A stretch of 17,647 nt of DNA, taken from positions 1-17,647 of the forward strand of contig JAIOTG010000025.1 in assembly GCA_021106995.1 (NCBI GenBank). Reading direction: 5' to 3'. Of this stretch, positions 1 through 7,951 are shown in pieces (the first letter of the stretch is position 1; every line of letters starts with the position of its first letter). This stretch comes from a bacterium. GTDB lineage: Bacteria > Patescibacteriota > Patescibacteriia > Patescibacteriales > JAGXOH01. The notes under the pieces were generated by a model. That model saw only the letters and a program-made list of their open reading frames with translations, did not search any database and was not told the origin of the DNA. The translations under genes and the position numbers were made by a program.

Positions 1-305
1 CAAATAAAATTTTTGAATTAATTATTGAGGCTGATGAGGGGAGGAAAAAAGAATTAAGCCAATCTCAATTAGACAAATTATTATCAAGAATAGTAAAGAT
101 TCATCCACCTGCAAAAGCTAAAGGAATTAAACCTCCATATATATACAAGATAAATCAATTAAAATCCAATCCTCCTTTATTTAACGTAAAAATAGGACCC
201 AAAGACACTCTTCATTTTTCCTATGTCAACTTCATTAAAAATCAACTAAAAAGTAAATTTAAATTTTATGCCTCTCCTATTAACATTAAAATCAAAATAG
301 ACTAA
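1..305 (+). CDS. der: GTPase Der (EngA), C-terminal part only
   Basis: Reading the third frame from base 3 gives 100 residues and a TAA stop. The gene is cut by the window start. Der is a double-GTPase-domain protein needed for assembly of the 50S ribosomal subunit. Only the C-terminal KH-like domain is visible here. It carries the family signature: a KIHPPAKAKGIKPP stretch, then IYKINQLKSNPPLFNVK, then LHFSYVNFIKNQLKSKF, and a final short beta strand after SPINIKI. These match the usual HPPP...K..Y.TQ...PP.F and SY..YL.N.LR..F pattern. No GTPase motif is present because those lie upstream. The stop overlaps the pth start by one base (TAATG), which suggests translational coupling. The family assignment is from motif recognition and is confident. 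Confidence 0.9.
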   Translation, partial: NKIFELIIEADEGRKKELSQSQLDKLLSRIVKIHPPAKAKGIKPPYIYKINQLKSNPPLFNVKIGPKDTLHFSYVNFIKNQLKSKFKFYASPINIKIKID

Positions 306-847
306 TGAAAATTATAGTTGGCTTGGGAAATCCAGGAGAGAAATACAAAAAAACCAAACATATCGTTGGCTTTATTCTACTAGACGTCCTAATAGAAGAA
401 AAAGGCTTAACTTGGGAATTTAATAAAAAATTTTCGGCAGAAATATGTCAAGATGGAAAAATTTTATATATAAAACCTCAAGAATTTATGAATAACTCAG
501 GATTATCTATATATAAAATCTTGTCTTATTATAAATTATTACCGACAAAATTATTTAAAAAAATAAAGGATTCTGACTTGAGTTATAAATTAACAGTTAT
601 TCATGATGACTCTGATATACCATTGGGGAAATATAAAATATCAATTAATTCCAGAAGCGCGGGACATAGAGGCGTTCAGTCAACAATAAACCACCTAAAA
701 ACTAAAAACTTCAAAAGAATTAGAGTGGGAATTCTAGGTTTAAAAGAACAAATACCATTAGAAAAATATGTTTTACAAAAATTTAACTTGGAAGAATTAA
801 AAATTATAGAAAAAATTAATAAAGAAATTATAAAAAAAGAAATGTAA
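305..847 (+). CDS. pth: Peptidyl-tRNA hydrolase
   Basis: This 180-residue protein, near the usual 185-195, cleaves peptidyl-tRNA that drops off ribosomes and so recycles tRNA in the cytoplasm. It opens with the family signature MKIIVGLGNPGEKY. The catalytic His is H19, the tRNA/peptide-binding Asn is N63 in FMNNSG, the catalytic Asp is D101 in IHDDSDIPLG, and H121 lies in AGHRGVQS. Two positions that are normally Asn (E. coli N21 and N114) are I20 and R122 here. A short Lys-rich insertion lies at about residues 80-95 before the HDD strand. The start is fixed by the overlap with the der stop; no Shine-Dalgarno motif is seen. A hairpin directly after the stop probably ends the der-pth transcript. 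The identification is secure. Confidence 0.96.
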   Translation: MKIIVGLGNPGEKYKKTKHIVGFILLDVLIEEKGLTWEFNKKFSAEICQDGKILYIKPQEFMNNSGLSIYKILSYYKLLPTKLFKKIKDSDLSYKLTVIHDDSDIPLGKYKISINSRSAGHRGVQSTINHLKTKNFKRIRVGILGLKEQIPLEKYVLQKFNLEELKIIEKINKEIIKKEM

Positions 848-993
848 AAAGCCGTCCTTTTATTTAAAAAACGGCTTTATAAATATCGTTCAGATTACCA
901 CCTAGAAGCCAAGGAAATCCTTTTAAACCCGAGAAAACAGGAGGGAATTCACCGGACTAAAACTCCTAGGTAGAAATCTGAAAAATATACAAC
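846..993 (-). ncRNA. Putative structured small RNA between pth and dprA, family not recognised
   Basis: The minus strand of this gap has all the parts of an independent RNA gene. There is a TTGACA-N17-TAGTAT promoter (1027-999) with a predicted start near 993, a long closing helix, and an intrinsic terminator (878-846). The helix pairs 980-966 with 905-891 over 15 positions with one U.U mismatch and one G.U pair. That G.U would be a C.A mismatch if the plus strand were transcribed, so the structure favours the minus strand. The 60-nt core includes AAGG-ATTT-CCTT, a possible small hairpin. No long open frame was found on this strand. I looked for and did not see the SRP apical motif, T-box sequence, tmRNA or RNase P features. 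A 6S-like function is possible by shape only. Existence is moderately supported; function is unknown. Confidence 0.6.
848..878. terminator. Hairpin terminator shared by pth and the minus-strand small RNA
   Basis: AAAGCCGT (848-855) and ACGGCTTT (871-878) form a perfect 8-bp stem around a 15-nt loop. On the minus strand the stem runs into a tract of five T (850-846), the better terminator direction. On the plus strand it directly follows the pth stop but has only three T and then ATAAAT. It can therefore end transcription from both sides, most convincingly for the minus-strand RNA. Confidence 0.7.
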
Positions 994-997
994 TTTT

Positions 998-1003
998 TAT
1001 ACT
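998..1003 (+). promoter_or_regulatory. dprA: Possible dprA -10 box overlapping the small RNA -10
   Basis: TATACT on the plus strand differs from TATAAT at one position and overlaps, on the opposite strand, the TAGTAT box of the small RNA. Transcription would start near 1010, giving a very short dprA leader. No matching -35 is visible about 17 bases upstream, so this is only a candidate. Confidence 0.3.
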
Positions 1004-1027
1004 AACACTTTTGCCTAATTATGTCAA
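999..1027 (-). promoter_or_regulatory. Sigma70-type promoter for the small RNA
   Basis: Reading the minus strand, TTGACA (1027-1022, perfect -35) is followed by exactly 17 bases and TAGTAT (1004-999, 4 of 6 to TATAAT). A start is expected near 993. The -35 box lies on the first codons of dprA, so it would escape notice if the region were treated only as the dprA upstream. Confidence 0.6.
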
Positions 1028-2130
1028 TAGTTAATGAGGACTTTTACAAATATCTCTTAGCACTCAGCTATTTTCCCTCTTTTGGCCCTATCCGCTTGAA
1101 AATTTTAATGAATAATTTTAAACACCCCCGAAATATTTGGGAAGCTCCGATAAAAGAACTTTATAAAACTGGAATTAAAAAGAATGTATTTGAAAATTTT
1201 CTAGCCCAAAGAAAAAAATTTGATAAAGAGAAGGCTTGGGAAGAACTAAAAAAAGAGGAAATTAAAATGATTACTAGGTGGGACAAAAAATATCCCAAAC
1301 TTCTTTTGGAAACATATGACCCGCCCAATATTATATATTATAGAGGAAATTTTAATTTAACACAAAAACCTTGTTTAGCGGTAGTAGGATCAAGAAAATA
1401 TAGTTACTATGGAAAACAGATTGTTGAAAAAATCATTAAAGATTTAGTTAACTCTTATGAAATTGTTATTGTCAGTGGTCTAGCTTTGGGAATAGACACA
1501 TTATCACATAAAATTACCATGGAGCAAGAGACAAAGACAATTGCTGTTTTAGGATCAGGTATAAATAAAAGAAACGTATATCCTGCTCAAAATCAATCTT
1601 TATGTGAAAACTTAATAAAAAATGGCAATTTAGTCCTATCTGAATTTCCACCTAAAACGCCAGCTTTAAAACATCATTTCCCGCAAAGAAATAGGGTAAT
1701 CTCAGGACTATCTCTAGGGGCTTTAATAATAGAAGCTGGAGAAAAATCAGGCTCTCTTATAACGGCTAGGTTTTCACTAGAACAAAACCGAGAAGTACTT
1801 TCTATTCCAGGAAATATTTTTTCTCCCGTATCAAAAGGAACGAATAAATTAATAAAGATGGGGGCTAAAGGAATCACATCTTCCGAGGATATCGCTGAAG
1901 AATTAAATTTGACTAAAAAAGAAAAGTTCGCTATTAATAATAATCAGTCAATAAAACTCTCAAAAGAAGAAGAAATAATAATCTCAAATATAAACGGAGA
2001 GCCCAAAAATATAAACCAGATTATTAAAGAGAGTAAAATGAAATCATCTATTGTTAATAGTAATTTAAGCTTAATGGAAATTAAAGGCTTAATAAAAAAT
2101 ATTGGCAATGCAGAATATATAAAATTATAA
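1021..2130 (+). CDS. dprA: DNA-processing protein DprA (Smf)
   Basis: This 369-residue DprA/Smf protein binds incoming single-stranded DNA and loads RecA during natural transformation; the family is also widespread in bacteria not known to be competent. An N-terminal helical/HhH-like region (about 1-85) contains FPSFGPIRLKILMNNF. The Rossmann-like core (about 90-290) shows VVGSRKYS (121-128), SGLALGID (152-159), FPQRNRVISGLS (220-231), SGSLITAR (243-250) and IPGN (262-265). A C-terminal winged-helix DML1-type domain follows (about 312-369). The ATG was chosen because it begins the expected N-terminal helices; no ribosome binding site is seen. topA begins 9 bases after the stop, so the two are probably co-transcribed. 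The assignment is secure; the role in uptake in this organism is inference. Confidence 0.95.
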   Translation: MSIVNEDFYKYLLALSYFPSFGPIRLKILMNNFKHPRNIWEAPIKELYKTGIKKNVFENFLAQRKKFDKEKAWEELKKEEIKMITRWDKKYPKLLLETYDPPNIIYYRGNFNLTQKPCLAVVGSRKYSYYGKQIVEKIIKDLVNSYEIVIVSGLALGIDTLSHKITMEQETKTIAVLGSGINKRNVYPAQNQSLCENLIKNGNLVLSEFPPKTPALKHHFPQRNRVISGLSLGALIIEAGEKSGSLITARFSLEQNREVLSIPGNIFSPVSKGTNKLIKMGAKGITSSEDIAEELNLTKKEKFAINNNQSIKLSKEEEIIISNINGEPKNINQIIKESKMKSSIVNSNLSLMEIKGLIKNIGNAEYIKL

Positions 2131-2139
2131 TTTATAATT

Positions 2140-4377
2140 ATGGAATTAATAATAGTAGAGTCCCCCACTAAAGCGAAAACTCTTACTAAGTTTTTAAGCT
2201 CTAAATATAAAATAAAATCATCCTTTGGTCATGTTAGAGATTTGAGCAGAAAAAATATGGGGATTGATATTGAAAATAATTTCAAGCCCACTTATATTGT
2301 CCCAGAAAAAGCTAAAAAAAATGTAAATGAATTAAAAAGCTTGGCCAGAAAAGCTGATAAAATAATCCTAGCACCCGATGAAGACAGAGAAGGTGAGGCC
2401 ATCGCCTGGCATCTAGTGGAAGCCTTAAATATTGATATTAGCAAAACAGACAGAATTGTATTTCATGAAATTACTAAAGATGCAATATTAAGTGCTCTAA
2501 AAAATCCAAGAAAAATAGATATGAAAATGGTGGACGCACAACAGGCGAGAAGAGTTCTTGATCGCTTAGTTGGGTTTGAACTGTCACCCTTTTTATGGAA
2601 AAAAATTACCTACGGGCTATCAGCTGGAAGAGTGCAAAGCGTAGCACTAAGACTTATAATAGAAAGAGAAAGAGAAATTCAAGCCTTTAACAGCGAAGAG
2701 TATTGGTCTGTTAATGGTACTTTTGATACAGAAAAAAAAGAAAAAATAGAAGCAAAACTAAATAAAATAAAAGGTAAAGCCGTTGGAAAAATGGGAATAA
2801 AAACGAAGGGTGAAATTGATAATATTTTAAAAGATTTAGAAAAAAATGAATACAAGATTTCAAATATTGAACAAAAAGAAATTAACAAAAAAGCTCCCAC
2901 CCCTCTCACTACATCATCTCTTCAAATTATAGCCAATAGAACTTTGGGATTTTCAGCTAAACAAACCATGATGATAGCTCAACAATTATATGAAGGCCTT
3001 GATTTAGGTGGTGACAGCGGAGGATTAATCACATATATGAGAACTGACTCACTGAACTTGTCCAGTAAATTTCTAGGGGAGGCTCAAAAATATTTAAAAC
3101 AAACACTAGGAGAGAAATATTGTCTAGATAAACCAAGAGTATTTAAAACAAAGTCCAAGGGAGCTCAAGAAGCCCATGAGGCAATCAGGCCAACTGAAGC
3201 AACGCGTACCCCAGAATCATTAAAAAATAAACTCGACCCCAGGCAATATAAATTATATGATCTGATATGGCAACGCTCAGTGGCCACCCAAATGCCGGAT
3301 GCCATCATGGGCTCAACTCAAATAGATATTAAAACTAAAGAAAATCAATATCAATTCAGGGCTAGCGGGCAAATATTAAAATTCCCTGGATACTTAAAAA
3401 TTTATAAAGAGAAGAGTAGTGAACTAGAATTACCAGAAGTAAAAGAGGGAGATAAATTAAAAGCAGAAAAAATAGAAGGAGAACAACATTTTACCAAGCC
3501 ACCTTCTAGATATTCTGATGCTTCTTTAGTAAAAGTTTTAGAAAAAAACGGAATAGGAAGACCATCAACTTATGCTCCTACAATTTCTACGATAGAAGCT
3601 AGAAATTATGTAAAAAGAAATGAGCAAAAAAAACTAGAGCCAACCGAAATAGCTTTTATTGTAACAGATTTGCTCGTAAAACATTTCGAGGATATTGTTG
3701 ATTATGAATTTACGGCCAATATGGAAAATAAACTAGATAGTATCGCCGAAGGAGAACATAAATGGCAAGAAATAATAAATAATTTTTATAAACCTTTTCA
3801 TAAAAATTTAATTAAAAAAGAAAAGGAAGTTGATAAAAAAGATATTATGCCTGAAGAAAAATCAAATGAAAAATGCGACAAATGCGGAGCAGAAATGGTT
3901 ATTAAAACCGGGAGGTTTGGTAAATTTCTTGCTTGTGGCGCTTATCCTGATTGTAAAAACATAAAATCCCTAGACAAAAAAGATGGAGATGAAAAAACAG
4001 ATGAAGAAATTAAAAAACTAGAAAAAAAATACAAAGAGGAAAAATGCGACAAATGCGGAGCAGAAATGCAAATAAAAAATGGTCGCTTCGGACCATTTCT
4101 GGCTTGTACCTCATACCCTAAATGTAAAAATATAAAGTCTATTGAAGAAAATAAAAATTCCACAGGAGTAAAATGTCCCAAGTGTGAAAAAGGAGAAATT
4201 GTTCAAAAAAGAAGCAAGAGAGGAATATTTTATGCTTGCGATAATTATCCTGATTGCAAAAATGCCTATTTTGGCAAACCTACAGGAGAAAAATGCCCTG
4301 AATGCAAATCCCTTTTAGTAGAGACAAAAGACCTGAGCCTAAAATGTAGCAACAAAGAATGTAAATATAAAAAATAA
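2140..4377 (+). CDS. topA: DNA topoisomerase I (type IA)
   Basis: This 745-residue type IA topoisomerase relaxes negative supercoils by passing DNA through a transient single-strand break. The TOPRIM domain starts at the N-terminus (ELIIVESPTKAK, with E7) and includes the metal-binding APDEDREGEAIAWHL motif with D80, D82 and E84. GLSAGRVQSVALRLI lies at about 159-173. The catalytic tyrosine is Y299 in LITYMRTDSLNLSS, with R301 beside it. The C-terminus holds three four-Cys zinc ribbons (about 579-605, 636-662, 679-707) and a fourth, divergent one (719-741), all binding DNA. The first two ribbons are nearly identical in sequence, which suggests duplication. The gene lies 9 bases after dprA and 10 bases before the next small gene. 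The length is typical and no defect is visible. Confidence 0.97.
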   Translation: MELIIVESPTKAKTLTKFLSSKYKIKSSFGHVRDLSRKNMGIDIENNFKPTYIVPEKAKKNVNELKSLARKADKIILAPDEDREGEAIAWHLVEALNIDISKTDRIVFHEITKDAILSALKNPRKIDMKMVDAQQARRVLDRLVGFELSPFLWKKITYGLSAGRVQSVALRLIIEREREIQAFNSEEYWSVNGTFDTEKKEKIEAKLNKIKGKAVGKMGIKTKGEIDNILKDLEKNEYKISNIEQKEINKKAPTPLTTSSLQIIANRTLGFSAKQTMMIAQQLYEGLDLGGDSGGLITYMRTDSLNLSSKFLGEAQKYLKQTLGEKYCLDKPRVFKTKSKGAQEAHEAIRPTEATRTPESLKNKLDPRQYKLYDLIWQRSVATQMPDAIMGSTQIDIKTKENQYQFRASGQILKFPGYLKIYKEKSSELELPEVKEGDKLKAEKIEGEQHFTKPPSRYSDASLVKVLEKNGIGRPSTYAPTISTIEARNYVKRNEQKKLEPTEIAFIVTDLLVKHFEDIVDYEFTANMENKLDSIAEGEHKWQEIINNFYKPFHKNLIKKEKEVDKKDIMPEEKSNEKCDKCGAEMVIKTGRFGKFLACGAYPDCKNIKSLDKKDGDEKTDEEIKKLEKKYKEEKCDKCGAEMQIKNGRFGPFLACTSYPKCKNIKSIEENKNSTGVKCPKCEKGEIVQKRSKRGIFYACDNYPDCKNAYFGKPTGEKCPECKSLLVETKDLSLKCSNKECKYKK

Positions 4378-4387
4378 AAAAAATCTT

Positions 4388-4714
4388 ATGAAAAATTTAG
4401 GCAATAGCATGGAGGGACCAGATAGCCTTCAAAGCCAAGACAGTCCAGAAAAAGAGGAAAGTAAAATGGAGATATTACAAATTCCAGACATGGAAGACGA
4501 AGAGTTCCAAACTTTAAAAAAACAAGCGGGACTAACCTATCTTCATACAATCGGAGAAATGAATAAAGAGGAGCAAGGGCAATACATACAAAGAGAAAAA
4601 GAAACATTAAGCGAACAAATTAGAGACATGGATAAAAACGGATATACAAATGAACATTCTCAAGTAAAAAAAAATAAAGCAATGATAAGGGCTTTATATG
4701 AACTAGAAAATTAA
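4388..4714 (+). CDS. Small acidic hypothetical protein downstream of topA
   Basis: This 108-residue protein is rich in Glu, Lys and Gln. The first 30 residues look disordered (Ser, Glu, Asp, Pro). The rest is predicted helical by eye, with a run near EFQTLKKQAGLTYLH and a C-terminal helix ending in KAMIRALYELEN. There is no signal peptide, membrane segment or Cys/His cluster. I do not recognise a family. It starts 10 bases after topA and ends just before a strong terminator, so it is probably the last gene of the dprA-topA transcript. A 73-codon frame on the opposite strand is rejected because this frame fits the operon and has bacterial-looking composition. It is likely a real gene with unknown function. 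Confidence 0.7.
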   Translation: MKNLGNSMEGPDSLQSQDSPEKEESKMEILQIPDMEDEEFQTLKKQAGLTYLHTIGEMNKEEQGQYIQREKETLSEQIRDMDKNGYTNEHSQVKKNKAMIRALYELEN

Positions 4715-4726
4715 AAATTTAACCAC

Positions 4727-4761
4727 AAAAAACCAACTTCTGTAATTAAGTTGGTTTTTTT
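4727..4761. terminator. Strong bidirectional terminator between convergent operons
   Basis: A perfect 13-bp inverted repeat, AAAAAACCAACTT (4727-4739) and AAGTTGGTTTTTT (4748-4760), flanks an 8-nt loop. It gives a GC-containing core flanked by A and T tracts on both sides. It lies between the plus-strand gene ending at 4714 and the minus-strand operon ending at 4776, so it probably stops transcription in both directions. Confidence 0.9.
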
Positions 4762-4775
4762 ATTTTAAAAAAATA

Positions 4776-5120
4776 CTATTTTTTCTTCTCTTTTTTAGAA
4801 TTTGATTTACCCTTTTTTTCTTTATCACTATCTGATGTTTTTTTATTTTCTTTATAATTTCCTATAAGCTCTATCATTTTTTGGCCAATTTCTTCCAATA
4901 AATAAACATAAGACAAAGTTGACTTTAGCCTTTTTTTCAAAAAATCGAGCACCTCGTGTGCCTTCTTTAAACCTTCACGAGCCTCTTTGGTTATTTTAAA
5001 AACATTATATAGACTCATAGCAACATAAAAAAGCACCCAACAAATAAAAAAAGTTAAAAGCAAAACAGAAATAGCTATAATTACATTAAGTAAATCCCCG
5101 CTATTTTGAATTAAAGACAT
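4776..5120 (-). CDS. Small single-pass membrane protein with Lys-rich tail
   Basis: This 114-residue protein has one strong hydrophobic segment (about residues 10-36, from LLNVIIAISVL through FYVAMSLY). An amphipathic, possibly coiled-coil helix follows (about 40-87), then a highly charged low-complexity tail of Lys, Ser, Asp and Glu (88-114). The layout recalls DUF948/YtxG-like envelope proteins, but I cannot assign it to that family from sequence alone. It is the last gene of the minus-strand operon, 19 bases after the preceding membrane protein. It is the only gene here that ends with TAG instead of TAA. The start is an ATG preceded by AAAAAT, as at several neighbouring genes. It is probably real; the function is unknown. 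Confidence 0.7.
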   Translation of the reverse strand: MSLIQNSGDLLNVIIAISVLLLTFFICWVLFYVAMSLYNVFKITKEAREGLKKAHEVLDFLKKRLKSTLSYVYLLEEIGQKMIELIGNYKENKKTSDSDKEKKGKSNSKKEKKK

Positions 5121-5139
5121 ATTTTTATTTTAATTATAA

Positions 5140-5484
5140 TTAATAATTTTTAAAAAGCTTGGACTTATAATCTTTGTTTTCAATCTCTAGCTCAATACCT
5201 CCAACTCTTGAAGCAAACAGATTATACAAGGAGGCTATTAGAAGGCCAATAAACCAGGCGACTATTCCACTGGATAAAGAGACTAAAAAACCAGAAACTA
5301 AAATATATAAAAAATTACTTAAAAAATCCAACCAAGAAACTACCATCACATCCGTCCTTAAGAGTGTTTTTATCAAGAAATAAAGGTAGAAAAAAGAACC
5401 AAAAAGAAAGCCGATAGAAGCATAGATAATCCCTAAAATATTAGCAAATTTTATTTTTTTTATTTTTTTTATTTCTTTAATCAT
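5140..5484 (-). CDS. Small multi-pass membrane protein ending in a GGIELE motif
   Basis: This 114-residue protein has a basic N-terminus (MIKEIKKIKKIKF). One hydrophobic helix spans about 14-40, and a longer hydrophobic stretch at about 55-91 is enough for two helices. It then has ASRVGGIELEIE before a short polar tail. The pattern of a last helix running into LYNLFASRVGGIELE resembles small membrane proteins common in archaea and Patescibacteria. I recall this only as a general pattern and give no family number. It starts 4 bases after the pheT stop, so it is almost certainly translated from the same mRNA. The function is unknown. Confidence 0.75.
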   Translation of the reverse strand: MIKEIKKIKKIKFANILGIIYASIGFLFGSFFYLYFLIKTLLRTDVMVVSWLDFLSNFLYILVSGFLVSLSSGIVAWFIGLLIASLYNLFASRVGGIELEIENKDYKSKLFKNY

Positions 5485-5488
5485 TGTC

Positions 5489-7936
5489 TTAAAAATTTCT
5501 AATATGCGCTTCGTACTTTTCTTCTAATTTTTTAATTAATTCATTTTGTACATTTTCCACTTCGTCTGCCTTAAGAGTTCTTTCAGGTGATTGATAGATA
5601 ATATGAAAACCTAGGTTTTTTTTATTTTTTTCCAATTTTCCTCCTTGATAAACATCAAAAAGATCTACCCTAGTTATCAAATTGCTAAAACCAATTATTT
5701 CATGCCTTATATCATTATATAGTATTTTATTATCTACTACAAAAGCTAAATCACGCTCCAAGGCGGGATATTTTCCTTCTGATTTATATTTCTTTTCACC
5801 CTGCATGTTTATTAAGTTAAAAAGATCAGAAAATCTTATTTCACAAACCGCCACTTTCTTTTTTATGCCTAAATTTTTCAAAACCTTATCATCAACTTGG
5901 CAAACAAAACCAATTTCTTTCTCTAAAACTTTCACATTAGCGCAAACTCCCTCTTGCCCCCATGACAAAACAGGTTCACTTGGAACAAACTCAACTTTTA
6001 AATCAAACCTGTCTAACAAGGACTCAACTTTTCCCTTCACTTTTCTAAAAACATCCTCTTTGTTACTAGCTTCTATTATGCCAATTCGTCTCTCCTGATA
6101 CGGTAAGCTTTCCTCCCCTTTGTCATCTTTATTTATGTCACCAGAAAAATCCATAAAAATCATTCCTATTTCAAACAAAGAAACATTGTCAAAGTTTGCC
6201 TGATTTAATCTTATATTATCAAACAAATTAGTGCTTAAATTCTGTTTTAAAAGAGTGTGATTTTCGGACATAGAGTTGGCCAACCTAATATAAGAAGCGG
6301 GGTCAATATTTATTTTCTTTAATTTCTCCTCACTTGTAAAAACATAATTATAGCTCTCTGATAAACCAAGTCCGAGAGACAAGATGTCTTTTATATTTTT
6401 CTCTAAAACTTTTTCTTGATTAATCTCCGGAGAACCTAGTTCTACACGAGGCATAGCAGGTTTAATGTTGTCGTATCCAATAATTCTACCTACTTCCTCT
6501 AATAAATCCTCTTTAATAGACACATCTTTTGTAGCCCTCCAAGTGGGAACCTCAACCTCTAAAACACCTTCGTCGTTTTCTTTTGTAATTCCAAAACCTA
6601 ATTCTTCCAAAATATCTGTAATTTTATTAGAATCAACATCCTCCCCTAACCTTTTTTTAATCCATTCTACTTCAAGCTTAATTGGCTTCACGTCAAAACC
6701 AAAATTTACTTTATCCTTACTTTTTATATCGATGAGCTTACTCGAAATCTGGGCCTTAGGACATACTTCTTTAATTAAATCCCAAGCCCTTCTTATAGCC
6801 AGGCTGCATAGATTGGGATCTAATGATTTTTCAAAACGCATGGACGACTCAGTTCTAATACCAAGTCTCTGCGAAGTTTTTCTCACCCTAACTCCTTCAA
6901 AATTAGCAGATTCCAAGATAACATTTTTAGTCTCTGGATTAATTTCGCTATTAACTCCCCCCATAACTCCAGCTACTGCAACGGGTTTTTCCCCATCAGC
7001 TATTACAAGCATTTCATCATCTAGCCTTCTTTCTTCTCCGTCTAAAGTAATAATTTTTTCACCTTTTCGGGCTCTTCTAACTATTATCTCTTTTATTAGA
7101 CTTGAATCAAAGGCATGCATAGGCTGGCCACACTCAATCATTATATAATTTGTAATATCTACCATGTTATTTATAGGCCTGACACCCACGGCGCTTAGTC
7201 TGTCTTGCATCCATTTAGGAGATTCTTTTATTTCAACCCCTTCTACCTCTATGGCCATATAACGAGGGCAGAGATCATTATTCTCAATACTAACTTTTAA
7301 TTCCTTTAAAGAATCTTCAGTTTCTAAAATGTCGTAATTATTAATTTTATTAAATTTTTTAGTTAAATTAGAATTCAAAAAAACCGATATTTCTCGAGCT
7401 ATACCAATATGACTTAAAAGATCTGGACGATTGGTTAAGGATTTATTATCAACCTCAAAAACTGTATCATTTAATTTCAAATATTCTGCTAAATTTTGTC
7501 CCTTTTTTGCCTTTTTATCCAAAATCATTATTCCATCATGATCAGCACCCAAACCTATCTCATCCTCAGCGCAAAGCATTCCCTCTGAAACCTCTCCTCT
7601 AATTTTTCCTTCATTTATCTCTATTCCGTTTGGCAAAATCGCTCCAGGAAGAGCGACAGGGACCATTTGCCCCACTTCTATGTTCTTAGCTCCGCAAACA
7701 ATATTTAGGTTGTCTTTACCTCCAACGTCCACCTTGGTCACTTGTAATTTATCAGCATTAGAATGAGGATTAATTTCTACAATCTTGCCAATAACAACAT
7801 TCTTAAATTTCTCAAGTTGATCTTCAACGTTTTCAATCTCAACCGTATGTAGGGTTAATCTTCTACCAAGCTCTAAAGCGTCAATTTTTCCAGGTATTTC
7901 TAAAAAATCTTTTAACCAATTTAATGATAGCAACAT
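5489..7936 (-). CDS. pheT: Phenylalanyl-tRNA synthetase beta subunit
   Basis: This 815-residue beta chain of the (alpha-beta)2 enzyme attaches phenylalanine to tRNA-Phe. A tRNA-binding EMAP/OB domain lies at about 40-150 (VVIGKIVEINPHSNADKLQ, GEVSEGMLCAEDEIGL). The B3/4 editing domain (about 220-390) contains GVRPINNMVDITNY and GQPMHAFD. The B5 domain (about 415-490) ends near EEVGRIIGYDNI. A catalytic-like core follows, and the C-terminal anticodon-binding FDX-ACB domain (about 720-815) begins with KYPALERDLAFVVDN. The length is close to the usual 790-820 and no key part is missing. It lies 15 bases after the Nif3-like gene, which separates it from pheS. The start MLLSLNWLKDFLEIP matches the family N-terminus. 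Confidence 0.97.
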   Translation of the reverse strand: MLLSLNWLKDFLEIPGKIDALELGRRLTLHTVEIENVEDQLEKFKNVVIGKIVEINPHSNADKLQVTKVDVGGKDNLNIVCGAKNIEVGQMVPVALPGAILPNGIEINEGKIRGEVSEGMLCAEDEIGLGADHDGIMILDKKAKKGQNLAEYLKLNDTVFEVDNKSLTNRPDLLSHIGIAREISVFLNSNLTKKFNKINNYDILETEDSLKELKVSIENNDLCPRYMAIEVEGVEIKESPKWMQDRLSAVGVRPINNMVDITNYIMIECGQPMHAFDSSLIKEIIVRRARKGEKIITLDGEERRLDDEMLVIADGEKPVAVAGVMGGVNSEINPETKNVILESANFEGVRVRKTSQRLGIRTESSMRFEKSLDPNLCSLAIRRAWDLIKEVCPKAQISSKLIDIKSKDKVNFGFDVKPIKLEVEWIKKRLGEDVDSNKITDILEELGFGITKENDEGVLEVEVPTWRATKDVSIKEDLLEEVGRIIGYDNIKPAMPRVELGSPEINQEKVLEKNIKDILSLGLGLSESYNYVFTSEEKLKKINIDPASYIRLANSMSENHTLLKQNLSTNLFDNIRLNQANFDNVSLFEIGMIFMDFSGDINKDDKGEESLPYQERRIGIIEASNKEDVFRKVKGKVESLLDRFDLKVEFVPSEPVLSWGQEGVCANVKVLEKEIGFVCQVDDKVLKNLGIKKKVAVCEIRFSDLFNLINMQGEKKYKSEGKYPALERDLAFVVDNKILYNDIRHEIIGFSNLITRVDLFDVYQGGKLEKNKKNLGFHIIYQSPERTLKADEVENVQNELIKKLEEKYEAHIRNF

Positions 7937-7951
7937 ATTTTTATTTTTAAA

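Noticed and set aside
4386..4607. A 73-codon minus-strand frame opposite the small gene after topA
   Set aside because: The plus-strand frame is longer, fits operon spacing and ends before a terminator; the minus frame has no partner or motif.
5682..6098. A 138-codon plus-strand frame inside pheT
   Set aside because: Antisense to the catalytic-like and FDX-ACB part of PheT, with no recognisable motif.
6465..7148. A 227-codon open frame on the plus strand inside pheT
   Set aside because: It is antisense to a clear, full-length PheT with all domains; Ser/Leu/Pro-rich composition is typical of a shadow frame.
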